A stretch of 64,000 bases of DNA from JAJRXR01 sp041402005 (GTDB taxonomy: Bacteria > Planctomycetota > Phycisphaerae > Phycisphaerales > UBA1924). The stretch is from contig JAWKTB010000006.1 of the NCBI GenBank assembly GCA_041402005.1, positions 186,001 to 250,000 of the forward strand, read 5' to 3'. The notes beneath the pieces are model-generated. The model saw only the letters and a list, made by a program, of their open reading frames with translations, did no database searches and was not told the origin of the DNA. Position numbers and translations under genes: made by a program. Positions 1-10,600 of this stretch are shown here, piece by piece (the stretch's first letter is position 1; each line of letters opens with the position of its first letter).

Positions 1-1
1 G

Positions 2-274
2 AACGCTCGGCTCACTCGGGTCGATGCGGTGCTCAAGGAGATCGGTGGGCAGATCAGCGAGGAGGATGCCCGCCGACTCATCCTCAAGAAGATCTACGAC
101 ATCACCCGTGCTGAACTGGCCCGCTACCTCAATGCGGAAAAGCGCGTGCTGGTCCAAGCAGTTGAGAACCTGTGGGAGAAGTATGCGGTTGACGCATCCG
201 CACTTGAAGCCGATCGCTCGGCGACCATTGCAACTATGGGCGGCTTCCTTTCGCGGCTGGGGTACGTGTCATGA
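2..274 (+). CDS. hsdM: Type I restriction-modification DNA methyltransferase subunit HsdM, C-terminal end (partial)
   Basis: The open frame runs in from the window edge and gives the last 90 residues of a protein. The content is alpha-helical and typical of the HsdM C-terminus, with the pattern ILKKIYDITRAELARYL and a helical tail ending in LSRLGYVS. HsdM is the N6-adenine methylase that forms the M2S methyltransferase and, with HsdR, the restriction complex. The catalytic motifs (NPPF and the SAM site) lie upstream and cannot be checked. Its TGA overlaps the ATG of the next gene in an ATGA, so the two are translationally coupled. The identification leans on operon position and on this tail. 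Confidence 0.8.
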   Translation, partial: NARLTRVDAVLKEIGGQISEEDARRLILKKIYDITRAELARYLNAEKRVLVQAVENLWEKYAVDASALEADRSATIATMGGFLSRLGYVS

Positions 275-1485
275 CGCTGCCAGATGGTTGGCGCACAAAG
301 ACGATTCGTGACCTCGCCACGATCAACTACGGACGTGATCCGCGTGCCATTCTCAGCGACGATGGTGAGTATCCGGTGTACGGAACATCCGGAAGCGAGC
401 GTTGGGGTACGGGGTACCTGTACGACGGCGAATCCATCATCCTCGGACGAAAGGGAACGATTGAACGCGTTCACTTCGCCTCGGGGCGCTTCTGGACGAT
501 TGATACCGCCTACTTCCTCAGCGACTTCGGTGAGTCGGTTCCAAAGTGGCTTTACTACTCGCTGTGCGGCCGTGATCTCAGGGCGCTGAATGAAGCAACA
601 GGAGTACCGAGTCTCTCTCGCGACGTACTTTACAAGCTGAAGACCCCGACACCACCGCCGCCTGAACAAGCCAAGATCGCCGAGGTGCTCTCGACCGTGG
701 ATCGGGCGATTGGGCAAACCGAGGCGGTCATCGCCAAGCAGCAACGCATCAGGACCGGCCTGATGCAGGACCTGCTCACCCGCGGCATCGACAAGCACGG
801 CAACCTCCGCTCCGAGGAGACGCATGAGTTCAAGAATTCTCCGCTGGGGCGAATCCCCGCCGAGTGGGAGCCGACTCCATTCGGGTCTTGTGGTCGTTGG
901 TTCAGTGGAGGCACTCCGTCGAAGGCTGTTCGGAGGTTCTGGGGCGGGAACGTCCCCTGGATCTGCCCAAAGGACATGAAGCAGTTCGAGTTGAGGGACA
1001 GTATCGATAGGCTTACCGATCAGGCGGTCTCGGCTGGGACACGGCTCATGCCAGTCGGAACCGTGTTCATCGTGATCCGGGGGATGATTCTTGCCCACAC
1101 GTTCCCGGTGGGGATCTCAACGGCCCAGGTCGCATTCAATCAGGATGTCAAGGCGATCGTCCCAAAGGATGGTGTGCTCGGTCGCTATCTCGCCTACTGG
1201 CTGTCGTCTCGTTCCCACGAGTTTCTGAAACTCGCAACTTCGGCAACCCATGGCACCAAACGCTTCGATATGGACGAGCTCCACGCTGTCCCGATTGGAG
1301 TTCCTCTTCCTGAGGAACAAGAGCGCATCGTTGCCATTTTCGACAAGCAGCAGGCACTCATCGATTGGCTTCATGGCACCGCGGAGAAGCTCCGGGCACA
1401 GAAACGCGGCCTGATGCAAGACCTGCTCACCGGCAACCGCCGCGTCACGATTCTGCTGGAGTCGCGAGAGGCGGTGACGGCATGA
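271..1485 (+). CDS. hsdS: Type I restriction-modification specificity subunit HsdS
   Basis: The 404-residue protein has the two-repeat plan of HsdS. A first target-recognition domain spans about residues 1-125, followed by a conserved helical spacer beginning PPPEQAKIAEVL (about 130-190). A second target-recognition domain (about 195-340, with GGTPSK and WICPKDMK) is followed by a second spacer containing LPEEQERIVAIFDKQQ. Both spacers end in the repeated phrase LMQDLLT. HsdS sets the DNA sequence recognised by the methylase and endonuclease. It starts four bases inside the hsdM end. The recognition sequence cannot be predicted from the domains by eye. Confidence 0.93.
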   Translation: MTLPDGWRTKTIRDLATINYGRDPRAILSDDGEYPVYGTSGSERWGTGYLYDGESIILGRKGTIERVHFASGRFWTIDTAYFLSDFGESVPKWLYYSLCGRDLRALNEATGVPSLSRDVLYKLKTPTPPPPEQAKIAEVLSTVDRAIGQTEAVIAKQQRIRTGLMQDLLTRGIDKHGNLRSEETHEFKNSPLGRIPAEWEPTPFGSCGRWFSGGTPSKAVRRFWGGNVPWICPKDMKQFELRDSIDRLTDQAVSAGTRLMPVGTVFIVIRGMILAHTFPVGISTAQVAFNQDVKAIVPKDGVLGRYLAYWLSSRSHEFLKLATSATHGTKRFDMDELHAVPIGVPLPEEQERIVAIFDKQQALIDWLHGTAEKLRAQKRGLMQDLLTGNRRVTILLESREAVTA

Positions 1486-1557
1486 CATCCGAGCGTCGCC
1501 ACGAGTCCAGTTCGAGCGTCGGGACCTACGGCGTGAACCAACCGGGGGGTCGCAACA

Positions 1558-3660
1558 ATGGATGAGCCACGCTCCCTTGATAGCCTCTTCAAGGAGAAGC
1601 TGTTCCGCATCCCCGACTACCAGCGGGGATACGCGTGGCAGATCGAGCAGCTCAAGGCGTTCTGGGAGGACCTCGTCAACCTGTCGCCGAGCCGCTCCCA
1701 CTACACCGGCGTGCTGACGCTCAAGCAGATTCCGGCGGCGGAGGTGGCGGAGGACGACAAAGAGTTTTGGCTCGTTGATGACCACTCGTACAAGCTGTAC
1801 CACATCGTCGATGGCCAGCAGAGATTGACGACTTTCGTCGTGTTCCTCCAGGCCTTCGTCGAGCTGGTTCGGAGCCTGCCGGAGAACGCCGACAAGCCCG
1901 ACAACGAAGTCTTCATCTCGGACAGCCTCAACATGGAGGCTGTTCGCGAGAAGTACCTCTACCGCGTGAAGCCAACCGGCGACCGATTCCGGACGTACAA
2001 GTTCGGCTACACCACCGACAACCCGAGCGATCGGTACCTGCGCCACCGCATCCTCAACGAGCCGGGCGGCGGCACGGTCGCCGAGACGTTCTACACCCTG
2101 AACCTGAGCAACGCGAAGCGGTACTTCACCGGCCAGCTCCGGGATCTCCATGCCCGAGACGGGACGGATGGGCTCCAGGACGTCTACAAGAAGCTGACCA
2201 AGCGATTTCTGTTCAACGAGTATGTGATCAAGGACGAGTTCGACGTCTTTGTCGCATTCGAGACGATGAACAACCGCGGCAAAAAGCTCTCCGACCTGGA
2301 GCTGCTCAAGAACCGTCTCATCTATCTGACCACGCTCTACGACGACCACGAACTCGATGCGTCCGAACGGAAGAGCCTCCGGGATGCGGTCAACGACGCT
2401 TGGAAAGAGGTGTACCACCAGCTAGGCCGTAACAAGTCGCGCCCGCTCAATGACGACGACTTCCTCCGGGCACACTGGACGATGTACTTCAAGTACTCGC
2501 GGAAGACAGGCCGTGACTACATCCAGTTCCTGCTCGAAGAGCAGTTCACGCCCCAGCGGATCCACAAGAAGGTGGTCCACGACGTTGAGCTGGAAGATGC
2601 CCAGGAGCAGACCTCCCTTGCCGACCTTGAGGAGACCGAGGGCGAGAACGGCGAGGGTGATGCAGAGGTCGATACTGAGCCGAAGCCGACGGCCCATCTG
2701 CGGCCGACGGAGATCCGTGACTTCGTCATCAGTCTCCGGGAATCAGCCGTGCACTGGTTCAACTCCTTCTACCCGCATCTTGCCGACTCGCTCTCACCCG
2801 CCGAACACCAGTGGCTTGAACGCCTGAACCGCGTGGGCATGGTGTACTTCAGGCCGCTGGTCATGGCGATCCTGAAGCGCGTGCCCTCTGAGGCCGAACG
2901 GATTCGTGCCTTTAAGGCCATCGAGCGGTTCATCTTCATCGTGTTTCGACTGACACTGGCTCGCGCCAACTATCGGAGCAGCGAGTTCTACAACGCGGCT
3001 CGCTCTGTAGACTCGGGAGAGCTCGATATTGACAGCCTGATTGGACGCCTCGATCGCGGCATGTCGTGGATCTTCAACGATGATGGCACATTCGACTGCT
3101 CTGAGTACCAGGTCGTGCTCGGTAAGAAGTTCGACGCCGGCACCGGGTACTACGGCTGGACCGGGCTGAGGTACTTCCTGTACGAGTACGAGCTGAGCCT
3201 CCAATCGGAAAGCCGACAGCAGAAGGTCACTTGGGAAGACCTCCTCAAGTCTGAGAAGGACAAGGTCTCGATCGAACACATCTATCCCCAAACGGAGACG
3301 GCCGAGTGGCGTGCTCTCTTCGGGGAGCTGGACGAGGACCAGAAGTCGGACCATGCGGGCAGTTTGGGCAACCTGCTCTTGTTGTCCCAGTCCATCAACT
3401 CGTCCCTCCAGAACGACAGCTTCGCCTCGAAGAAGCAACCGAAGCAGAACGCTGATGGGTCAAAGCAACGAAACGGATACGCCGACGGCTCACATTCCGA
3501 GATCGAGGTGTCGGCGTGCTCCCAATGGGGTCCGGAAGAAATCCGCGACCGCGGACTCCGACTTCTCCGATTCATGGAACGGCGGTGGGGCTTCAAGTTC
3601 AAGGATGACCAAGAGCGAGAGTCTTTGCTCTTTCTCAGTCCGGCAGAGGAGGAGGCGTGA
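1558..3660 (+). CDS. GmrSD-like DUF262/DUF1524 nuclease (single-chain type IV restriction-like protein)
   Basis: The 700-residue protein begins with a DUF262 domain: IPDYQRGYAW near residue 16 and the nucleotide-binding signature DGQQRLTT at 85-92. It ends with a DUF1524 HNH-type nuclease domain (IEHIYPQ with His574, followed by GSLGNLLLLSQ). This is the fused form of GmrS and GmrD, which use NTP and cut modified phage DNA; that role is known for the family and inferred here. The middle contains an acidic stretch at about residues 350-380. A purine-rich Shine-Dalgarno (GGGGGG) lies just before the ATG. It follows hsdS by 72 bases and lies in the same operon. Such genes are recurrent passengers of type I RM operons. 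Confidence 0.88.
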   Translation: MDEPRSLDSLFKEKLFRIPDYQRGYAWQIEQLKAFWEDLVNLSPSRSHYTGVLTLKQIPAAEVAEDDKEFWLVDDHSYKLYHIVDGQQRLTTFVVFLQAFVELVRSLPENADKPDNEVFISDSLNMEAVREKYLYRVKPTGDRFRTYKFGYTTDNPSDRYLRHRILNEPGGGTVAETFYTLNLSNAKRYFTGQLRDLHARDGTDGLQDVYKKLTKRFLFNEYVIKDEFDVFVAFETMNNRGKKLSDLELLKNRLIYLTTLYDDHELDASERKSLRDAVNDAWKEVYHQLGRNKSRPLNDDDFLRAHWTMYFKYSRKTGRDYIQFLLEEQFTPQRIHKKVVHDVELEDAQEQTSLADLEETEGENGEGDAEVDTEPKPTAHLRPTEIRDFVISLRESAVHWFNSFYPHLADSLSPAEHQWLERLNRVGMVYFRPLVMAILKRVPSEAERIRAFKAIERFIFIVFRLTLARANYRSSEFYNAARSVDSGELDIDSLIGRLDRGMSWIFNDDGTFDCSEYQVVLGKKFDAGTGYYGWTGLRYFLYEYELSLQSESRQQKVTWEDLLKSEKDKVSIEHIYPQTETAEWRALFGELDEDQKSDHAGSLGNLLLLSQSINSSLQNDSFASKKQPKQNADGSKQRNGYADGSHSEIEVSACSQWGPEEIRDRGLRLLRFMERRWGFKFKDDQERESLLFLSPAEEEA

Positions 3661-3762
3661 TGGCCGCTCGCATCTCTTCAGAGATACACCGTGACAGTAC
3701 GGTGACATATCAGCTCGAATGGCAAGAGGCAGTGCCATGAGTGCCAGCATTGGGTACCACCC
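3661..3762 (+). promoter_or_regulatory. Structured leader of the reverse transcriptase-nitrilase gene (four hairpins)
   Basis: The gap between the GmrSD-like gene and the RT gene folds as four consecutive perfect hairpins. They are ATCTCT/AGAGAT (3672-3685, 2-base loop), CACCGT/ACGGTG (3687-3704, 6-base loop), ATGGCA/TGCCAT (3719-3738, 8-base loop) and TGGGT/ACCCA (3751-3763). The last stem ends on the A of the RT start codon. Little of the 102 bases is unpaired. This could control translation of the RT, be a transcription attenuator, or be part of an RNA the RT recognises; the sequence does not decide between these. Confidence 0.5.
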
Positions 3763-3766
3763 ATGA
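3737..3766 (+). CDS. Nine-codon leader peptide coupled to the RT gene (putative)
   Basis: A mini-frame encodes MSASIGYHP and ends in a TGA that overlaps the ATG of the reverse transcriptase gene (ATGA). It has a plausible Shine-Dalgarno (AGAGG) about seven bases upstream, whereas the large gene has no good ribosome site of its own because its start sits at the foot of a hairpin. Ribosomes finishing the leader would open the last hairpin and restart on the large gene. This is a structural inference and no homologue is known to me. Confidence 0.35.
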   Translation: MSASIGYHP

Positions 3767-6700
3767 AACAAGTCCTCATTCCCTCTCTGGACGACCTCCG
3801 CCTTGAATGCGTGCTCATGCAGGCTTGGAAGAAGACTTCCTCGTATCTGCAGACGCATAGTTGGTATGCCGACACCCTAGAGATCGATTATCAATCGCTC
3901 CGCATTCCAGCGTTTCTCGACGAAGTTCAGCAGGCGATAGATGGATATGCGGGATGGACACCGGATCCGCTGGAACTTGTTCCGGCTCCGAAGACTCAAC
4001 GCTGGTGCTTCGATGATGACGGGAACTGGATCCCGCGTCCTAATCAAGATTACCAGAAGAAGCTCCGTCCACTAGCCCACGCTTCGCTACGAGATCAGGT
4101 CGTTGCGACGGCCATTATGCTGTGTCTTGCCGACCGTGTCGAAACGCAGATGGGTGACACTCGTCTCTCTATAGACTCTGAAACGAATCGGCGGCGTGCC
4201 ATCGCGTACGGTCACCGGCTCGTATGTGATGCCGAGGGGGATGCACTCCGACACCGCTGGGGCAGCTCAAAACTGTACCGGCAGTACTTCCAAGACTACC
4301 AGACCTTCCTCCGCCGGCCCCGCGTCGTCGCGGAGAGTTTTGCCTCGGACACCGGGGAGTTCGAGATCGCGATCGTCCAGAGCGATCTCTCGAAGTACTA
4401 CGACCGCGTACAGCCGGAGGTGCTCCGTCAGAAGATCCAACAGCTCAGGAAAGCTGGCGATGACCCTCGGTTCTTCGCACTAGCAGCGCGAGTCTTTAAC
4501 TGGAGGTGGGCGGACACGAAACGAGCGTCACGCCATGCCGAGGAGCACGAGCTGCCCGGATTCATGAACGTGGCGCTCCCGCAGGGCCTGGTCGCCTCTG
4601 GGTTTTTCGCGAACGTGGTCATGCTCGACTTCGAGGAGAGGCTGCGCGGCGCATTCGGCCAGGACATCGACGAGACGCTGGGTATTACCCTTCTCGATGC
4701 CGCGTATTACGTTGATGATTTCCGCCTCGTCGTTCAGATTCCGCGCAGGCCTCTGGGTCTCAGAGAGGACTCCGTTCGCGACTCTGTGTCGGGCTGGCTC
4801 CAGAGCCAACTCGGCGACACGGCACCCGGGCTCGTGATCGAACCGTCAAAGACCGCCGTGACCGTTGAGGGACGGGACCGGCGATTCCTTGTGCCCCAGT
4901 CCCGTGCCGCACAACGCATCCAGAGCGACACGTCTGGCGTTTTCGACATGCTGCACGGTACCGAGCTAATAGCCGCGATCGAGGGCTTCTTCCACACTCA
5001 AAAGCGATACTCCACCGAGGCGAAGCCGGAGGACGTCGGCCGCACCGGCCTGTTGGTGGGCTTGTCCGACATGCGCGACGAGACCGCCGCACGATTCGCC
5101 GCCGGTCGCTTTCGGCGTACGTTCCGCTCGTTGCGGCCGCTGCTGGATGGGGGGAGCCAGGAGGCCGCGCCCGCAGTGGTGGATCCCGATGCATCGACGG
5201 AGGACGAGGATCGGGAGCGGAGCCTTGTGCTCTCGAAAACGCAGCTCGACGAACGTGCCAAGTTCTTCGCGGCCCTCTTAATCGAGGAATGGACCGCCAA
5301 CCCGGCGAACGTCCGCCTCCTCCGCGTCGCCCTCGACATGTACCCGGACCCGCAGTTCCTTGAGGAGGTCCTGCGTGTGCTCAGGCCGGGGTGGGAGGTC
5401 GGCGCGTCAAAGGGTGCCCGCCGCGAAATCCGAGTATATTGCCTTGCGGAGCTCTTCCGGGCCGGCGCCACCGAAACAGGAATGGTCGCCGACGATGAGT
5501 GTCTGCCGCAGAGCACTTCCGTCGCTGGCTACCACGAGCGCCTCCTTCGTGAGGCGCAGGCCGTGTTCGACCAGTTTGTATCGGGGCAGTCAAGCAGTTC
5601 ACGGCTGCCGTGGTATCTCATGCAGCAGGTGTTCTTGTATCTCGCAGCCCGCGGTGCCTTTCCGGCCAGCTTGGCACAACTGCGGGCCAAAGGTGGCCAA
5701 TTGCTCGCGCTCTACCGGCGGTTCGCTAAGTTCCTGGCCGGCGACCGTCTGGCATCGCTCGACGACCGATCCAGCTTTCTGGTCATCGCCCGAACAGGAT
5801 TTGGCGACTCTGAGGCGGTTGAGCGCGTTGCTGTTCAAGGGGTGTCGCCCGAGTTCCTCAGCCGCCTGGCCGACTGTTCTCCCAGCACCGCAGCCTCGCT
5901 GTGGACAGCGACGCGGGCAGCAGCGGGCAACGCCCTCCGAGTCACAGCGGAACGGCTGGGATTGGAGCCGCGCGCTGCCGGCGAATCGACTCATTGCCTT
6001 CCGGATCTGGCCGGGCGTGATCTCAATCCCTTCTTCACCGAACCAAACCTACTGCATCTGGCGAAGTGGTTACTTGAGCAGCCTCCGGAGACGTTCGACT
6101 CGCCGCTCACGCCGTGGCAAATCGAATGCCAACTCAAGCCCCGCGACCAGGCTGGCTTATTCGGCGATATCGACCCCAAATCGTTCCGGGTACGAAGGCT
6201 CGTCAGCACGGGGGCGCATTTGTTCGCCCCCCCCGAATGGTGCGAGACGCAGGAGGACCGACTGCGGTACCAGATTGGTGCGATTTTGCGGTTTGCGATC
6301 CGCGGCACGACTGACTTGTACTCCGGCGACTCTAAGCCTCGGCGCGCCGAAGTACCGCGATACACCCGTTCCAAGTCCCACTGGCAGCAGCAGAGATACT
6401 CGGGCTTCCAAGGACGCAGCGCGTTCGGTCCCCGGTGGCTGCCGATCTCGTCATTCGTGGAAGAGTTGCTCTACGACCTGCTGAGATGGCCGGGCTCCGG
6501 TGTCGCTGCCCCGAGCCCGAGCCTCGCAGAGATCAAGGTGGCCGTGCTGAAACGCATAGAGGCGCTCCGGGATCGCTACGGCACACATAGCCGCACGCTC
6601 TTCTTGGAGCAGACGGCGCCGTTGCCATACCGGCCGAAGACGGGCGCGGCTTGGGGCCGGCCCCTCCGGATCGGGGTTGTGCAGACGGTGACCCCCGACC

Positions 6701-7623
6701 TTGGTGACTTCGCGCACTACGCCGCGAGCCCCGACCTGTCTGGCGATCCCGCATTCCGACGAAAGCACCGAGCCCACTTGGCGGCAGCACTTGAGGGGGT
6801 CAACCAGATGCGACGGGTACGGGACACCCATCGCAACTTCTCTCGGGATGATGGACAGACGATCGACCTCCTGGTTCTCCCAGAACTCGCGGTTCATCCC
6901 GATGATGTCGCACCCCTACTCGTGCCCTTCGCGCGGAAACACCGGTGCATGCTGCTCTTTGGGATGGTGTACCACACGGAGCAAAGACTACCCGGCTCGC
7001 CTTTGATCAACTCATGCCAGTGGCTCATCCCGGAGTGGAGCCGTTCGAGCGGATTCCATCTTCGGGTCGTGGAACAGGGCAAGCTGCATCTCACGGCCGA
7101 CGAAATATCGCTGGTACCCTCCCCTTTCGGGTTCCGGCCGGCGCAGTGGCTCGTCGAATACGTGTGGAGCTCGGACCGGCAGAATGACCGGCCGCTTACC
7201 ATCACCGCGTCGGTGTGCTACGACGCTACCGACCTAACACTCGCCGCCGACCTGCGTTCTCGCAGCGATCTCTACATCATCTGTGCGCTCAATCGGGACG
7301 TCGGCACATTCGACCGTATGTCGGAGGCGCTGCATTACCACATGTATCAGGGCGTACTCCTGGTGAACAATGGCCAATTCGGCGGTAGCTCGTTCTTCAT
7401 GCCGTTTGAAAAACCCTTTCATCGCCAGGTGTTTCACCTGCATGGGCAACCGCAGGTAGCGATTGCCTTTGCGGAAATCTGCCCGGAGAAACTCGTCAAC
7501 AGACCAAATCCCCGAAACCCAACAGGGGGGCTCGCTGGGAGACTTGGGACGGCCCATGCCCCACCAGAGGGAACCTGGAAGACTCACCCAGCCGGATGGT
7601 CTAACTCCGTAACCGCACATTGA
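3763..7623 (+). CDS. drt1: Reverse transcriptase-nitrilase fusion, defence-associated RT class 1 (DRT1/UG1 type)
   Basis: The 1286-residue protein has an N-terminal reverse transcriptase of the unknown-group type. Motif A is SDLSKYYD (Asp208), motif B is PQGLVASGFF (about 273-282) and the catalytic YVDD is at 316-319. A helical region of about 600 residues follows. A C-terminal carbon-nitrogen hydrolase (nitrilase) domain then carries the full Glu-Lys-Cys triad: Glu1041 in LPELAV, Lys1107 in GKLHLTADE and Cys1152 in SVCYDATDL. RT-nitrilase fusion is the hallmark of DRT class 1 anti-phage proteins. The enzymatic product of the nitrilase is unknown. The gene sits between the GmrSD-like gene and hsdR, 4 bases before the latter. 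A start at 3763 is preferred because it couples to the leader peptide. Confidence 0.9.
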   Translation: MKQVLIPSLDDLRLECVLMQAWKKTSSYLQTHSWYADTLEIDYQSLRIPAFLDEVQQAIDGYAGWTPDPLELVPAPKTQRWCFDDDGNWIPRPNQDYQKKLRPLAHASLRDQVVATAIMLCLADRVETQMGDTRLSIDSETNRRRAIAYGHRLVCDAEGDALRHRWGSSKLYRQYFQDYQTFLRRPRVVAESFASDTGEFEIAIVQSDLSKYYDRVQPEVLRQKIQQLRKAGDDPRFFALAARVFNWRWADTKRASRHAEEHELPGFMNVALPQGLVASGFFANVVMLDFEERLRGAFGQDIDETLGITLLDAAYYVDDFRLVVQIPRRPLGLREDSVRDSVSGWLQSQLGDTAPGLVIEPSKTAVTVEGRDRRFLVPQSRAAQRIQSDTSGVFDMLHGTELIAAIEGFFHTQKRYSTEAKPEDVGRTGLLVGLSDMRDETAARFAAGRFRRTFRSLRPLLDGGSQEAAPAVVDPDASTEDEDRERSLVLSKTQLDERAKFFAALLIEEWTANPANVRLLRVALDMYPDPQFLEEVLRVLRPGWEVGASKGARREIRVYCLAELFRAGATETGMVADDECLPQSTSVAGYHERLLREAQAVFDQFVSGQSSSSRLPWYLMQQVFLYLAARGAFPASLAQLRAKGGQLLALYRRFAKFLAGDRLASLDDRSSFLVIARTGFGDSEAVERVAVQGVSPEFLSRLADCSPSTAASLWTATRAAAGNALRVTAERLGLEPRAAGESTHCLPDLAGRDLNPFFTEPNLLHLAKWLLEQPPETFDSPLTPWQIECQLKPRDQAGLFGDIDPKSFRVRRLVSTGAHLFAPPEWCETQEDRLRYQIGAILRFAIRGTTDLYSGDSKPRRAEVPRYTRSKSHWQQQRYSGFQGRSAFGPRWLPISSFVEELLYDLLRWPGSGVAAPSPSLAEIKVAVLKRIEALRDRYGTHSRTLFLEQTAPLPYRPKTGAAWGRPLRIGVVQTVTPDLGDFAHYAASPDLSGDPAFRRKHRAHLAAALEGVNQMRRVRDTHRNFSRDDGQTIDLLVLPELAVHPDDVAPLLVPFARKHRCMLLFGMVYHTEQRLPGSPLINSCQWLIPEWSRSSGFHLRVVEQGKLHLTADEISLVPSPFGFRPAQWLVEYVWSSDRQNDRPLTITASVCYDATDLTLAADLRSRSDLYIICALNRDVGTFDRMSEALHYHMYQGVLLVNNGQFGGSSFFMPFEKPFHRQVFHLHGQPQVAIAFAEICPEKLVNRPNPRNPTGGLAGRLGTAHAPPEGTWKTHPAGWSNSVTAH

Positions 7624-7627
7624 TCCG

Positions 7628-10600
7628 ATGGATACCGCCATGTCAAGCCCATCGCAACCCAGTGACCCCCTACGCCTCGACGAGAGAAATCACGTCGAGA
7701 AGCCGCTGCTCGAACAGCTCGCTGGGCTGCATTGGGAGATCATCGACCTCACCAAGGACGTGTTGAAGGGGGATCAACGTCCCGAGGACTCCCATCGGCA
7801 GAGCTTTACCGATGTCTTCATGCTCCCCGTGCTCCGAGAGCGTCTCAAGGCCATCAACCCGTGGCTTGAGGACGACCAAGTCGATGAGGTTGTCAAACAG
7901 CTCACCGCTAGCTTCCCAGGAACCGGGCTCCTTGAGAACAACCGGCATGTGTTTGAACTGTTGCTGGAGAACACGAGCGTCGCCGAGAACCGTCAGACCG
8001 GGGCGAAGAGCCCGACGGTTCGCTTCGTCGACTACGCGAACCCAGATGTCAACCGGTTCATCGCTGTCTGCCAACCGAAGCTCCGGATTCTCGGCACCGA
8101 GCACCACATCTATCCGGACATCGTGCTGTTCCTGAACGGCCTCCCGGTCGTGGTGATCGAGTGCAAGTCGCCCAAGGTCCGTGATGCGATTCCAGAAGCG
8201 ATCGACCAACTTCTCCGATACAGCGAGCAACGCGGGGCCAAGGGCGAGGGCAGCGCCCCGCTCTTCTACTACAACCAGTTCGTCATCGCGACGTGCCGGC
8301 AGGAAGCCAAGTTCGGCACGATCACGACTCACACCGAGAAGTACTTCTATCGCTGGGCTGACCCGTATCCACGAACCCTCGATGACCTCGACCATGGCTC
8401 CGGGAGCCCCAATGACCAGCAGCGGCTGGTTGCGGGCATGCTCGACCGGACCAACCTGCTCGACTTGATTCGCACCTTCACGCTCTTCTCAACGAACGAC
8501 AAGGGGCAGGCGATCAAGATCGTTGGCCGTTATCAGCAGTTCCGGGCGGTAAAGCTAGCGGTGAAGCGTCTGCTTGAGGGACGAAACTCACGCGAGCGAA
8601 GCGGCATCATCTGGCACACACAGGGCTCTGGGAAATCCCTGACCATGATGTTCATGGTGCGGGAGATGTACCGGCACGCCAAGCTCTCGAACTGGAAGGT
8701 CGTGTTCGTCACAGATCGAACTCAACTGGAGCAGCAGCTCTCGGAGACGAGCCAGAGCATCGGCTTCAGTGTCAAGCTCGCCGACAGCATCAAACGGCTT
8801 CAGGAGTTGCTGCGGGCTGATACATCCGACCTTGTGATGGCGATGATCCACAAGTTCCGGGAGGCTGACCTAAAGGAGACTTTCCCGGAACTGAATGCCA
8901 GCGCCAGCATTCTCGTGATGACCGACGAGGCCCACCGCTCGCAGTACAAGCTCCTTGGAGCGAACCTCGACAAGGGGCTTCCGAACGCTGCCAAGATTGG
9001 TTACACCGGCACGCCGATCGATAAGACTGAGCAGGTGTTCGGCGACTACATCGACAAGTACACGATGCGTCAGTCCATCGAGGACGGCGTCACGCTGGAG
9101 ATCGTCTACGAGGGCCGCACTCACAATGCGGAGGTGCCCGACCAAGCGGGGATGGATGCGGCGTTCGAGGACGTGTTCAGCGACTACAACATACAGCAGC
9201 GTCTCGACATTCTCGGCTACGGTTCTCGCGATGCGTACTTGGAGGCAGACCCCACCATAAAGGCCAAGGCCCAGGACATGGTGGATCACTACCTCACGCA
9301 CGTATTCCCGAACGGGTACAAGGCGCAGGTCGTCGCGACCTCCCGCGAAGCGGCGGTTCGCTACAAGACGCACTTGGATTCCGCAATCACGGCAGCAATT
9401 GCGGAGCTTGAAGCTTCTAACCCTCGTCAGCTCGATGTCGCCCGTCTCAAAACCATGAAGACCGATGTCGTCATTTCAGGGAATCACAACGACCTGCCGC
9501 ACATCAAGGCATTCACGGACGGCACCAGGCACGAGGCCAGCATCAAGAGCTTCAAATTGGCATTCGGAAGCGAGGAGGATGGCGTCAACGGGGACCTGGG
9601 CATACTTGTCGTCAACAACATGCTGCTGACTGGTTTCGATGCCCCAGTCGAACAGGTGATGTACCTCGACAAAGTGGTCGTTGCCCACAATCTGCTTCAG
9701 GCGATCGCCCGTGTGAATCGCGTGGGTGGGGATGCCAAGGACAAGGGGTTTGTGGTCGACTACGTCGGCATCGGACACCATCTGAAGAAGGCGATCGACA
9801 CCTACGACGAGCGAGAGCAGAAGGAGATTATCGACACTCTGAGTTTCCCGGAGGAGGAGATCAAGGAGCTTCGAGATGCACACACGGCGGTGATGGCCCT
9901 GCTAGAGAAGCATGGCCTCACCAATCTCGCCGACCACGATGCGTTCTACGACGTGTTCTACGACGAGGACCTGCGGTTTGATTTCATGCTCGCGTTCAAG
10001 CGCCTCACCAAGTCGTTGAACCTGCTGTTCCCGGCTCGCCAAGCGCTTGAGTTCATGGGTGACTACAAAGCGCTGGCAGAGATCAATGCACTCGCTGGGA
10101 AGCACTTTCGCGACCAGCGACTGAGCATGAAGGGCATTCCCGCCAAGCTCCGGGCTATCACCGATGCCCACCTGGAGTCTCGAGGGATCGACGTCAAGGT
10201 TCCCCCCATCTCAATTCTCGACGAAGACTTTGAGAAGAACGTCAAGACTCATAGTCGTACCAAGACAAAGGCGGCAGAGATCGAGCATGCGATTCGCCAC
10301 CACCTCGATGTGGATCTCGACGACGACCCTGACCTGAGGGCTTCATTCGCCGAAGCCTTAGCCGCCATCTTCGAGCAGTTCCGAGACAACTGGAACAAGA
10401 TCTACGAGGAGCTAGAAAAGCTCCGCCAGCGGATCATCAACGCGAGCCGAGAGCCCACCTACGGTCTGCACCGGAAGAAGCAAATGCCATTCTTCCGCAG
10501 CCTCCGCCGCGAGTTGTACGGGGAGCGTGATCTCGCGGACGACGAAATCTCGGCGCTGGTCGAACTGACTCAGAAACTAGTAGCCGCCATTGAGATCGAG

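Noticed and set aside
3763..7623. Reading the reverse transcriptase as a group II intron or retron enzyme
   Set aside because: No maturase domain, intron ends or msr/msd pattern are visible, and the C-terminal nitrilase with an intact triad fits DRT class 1 instead.
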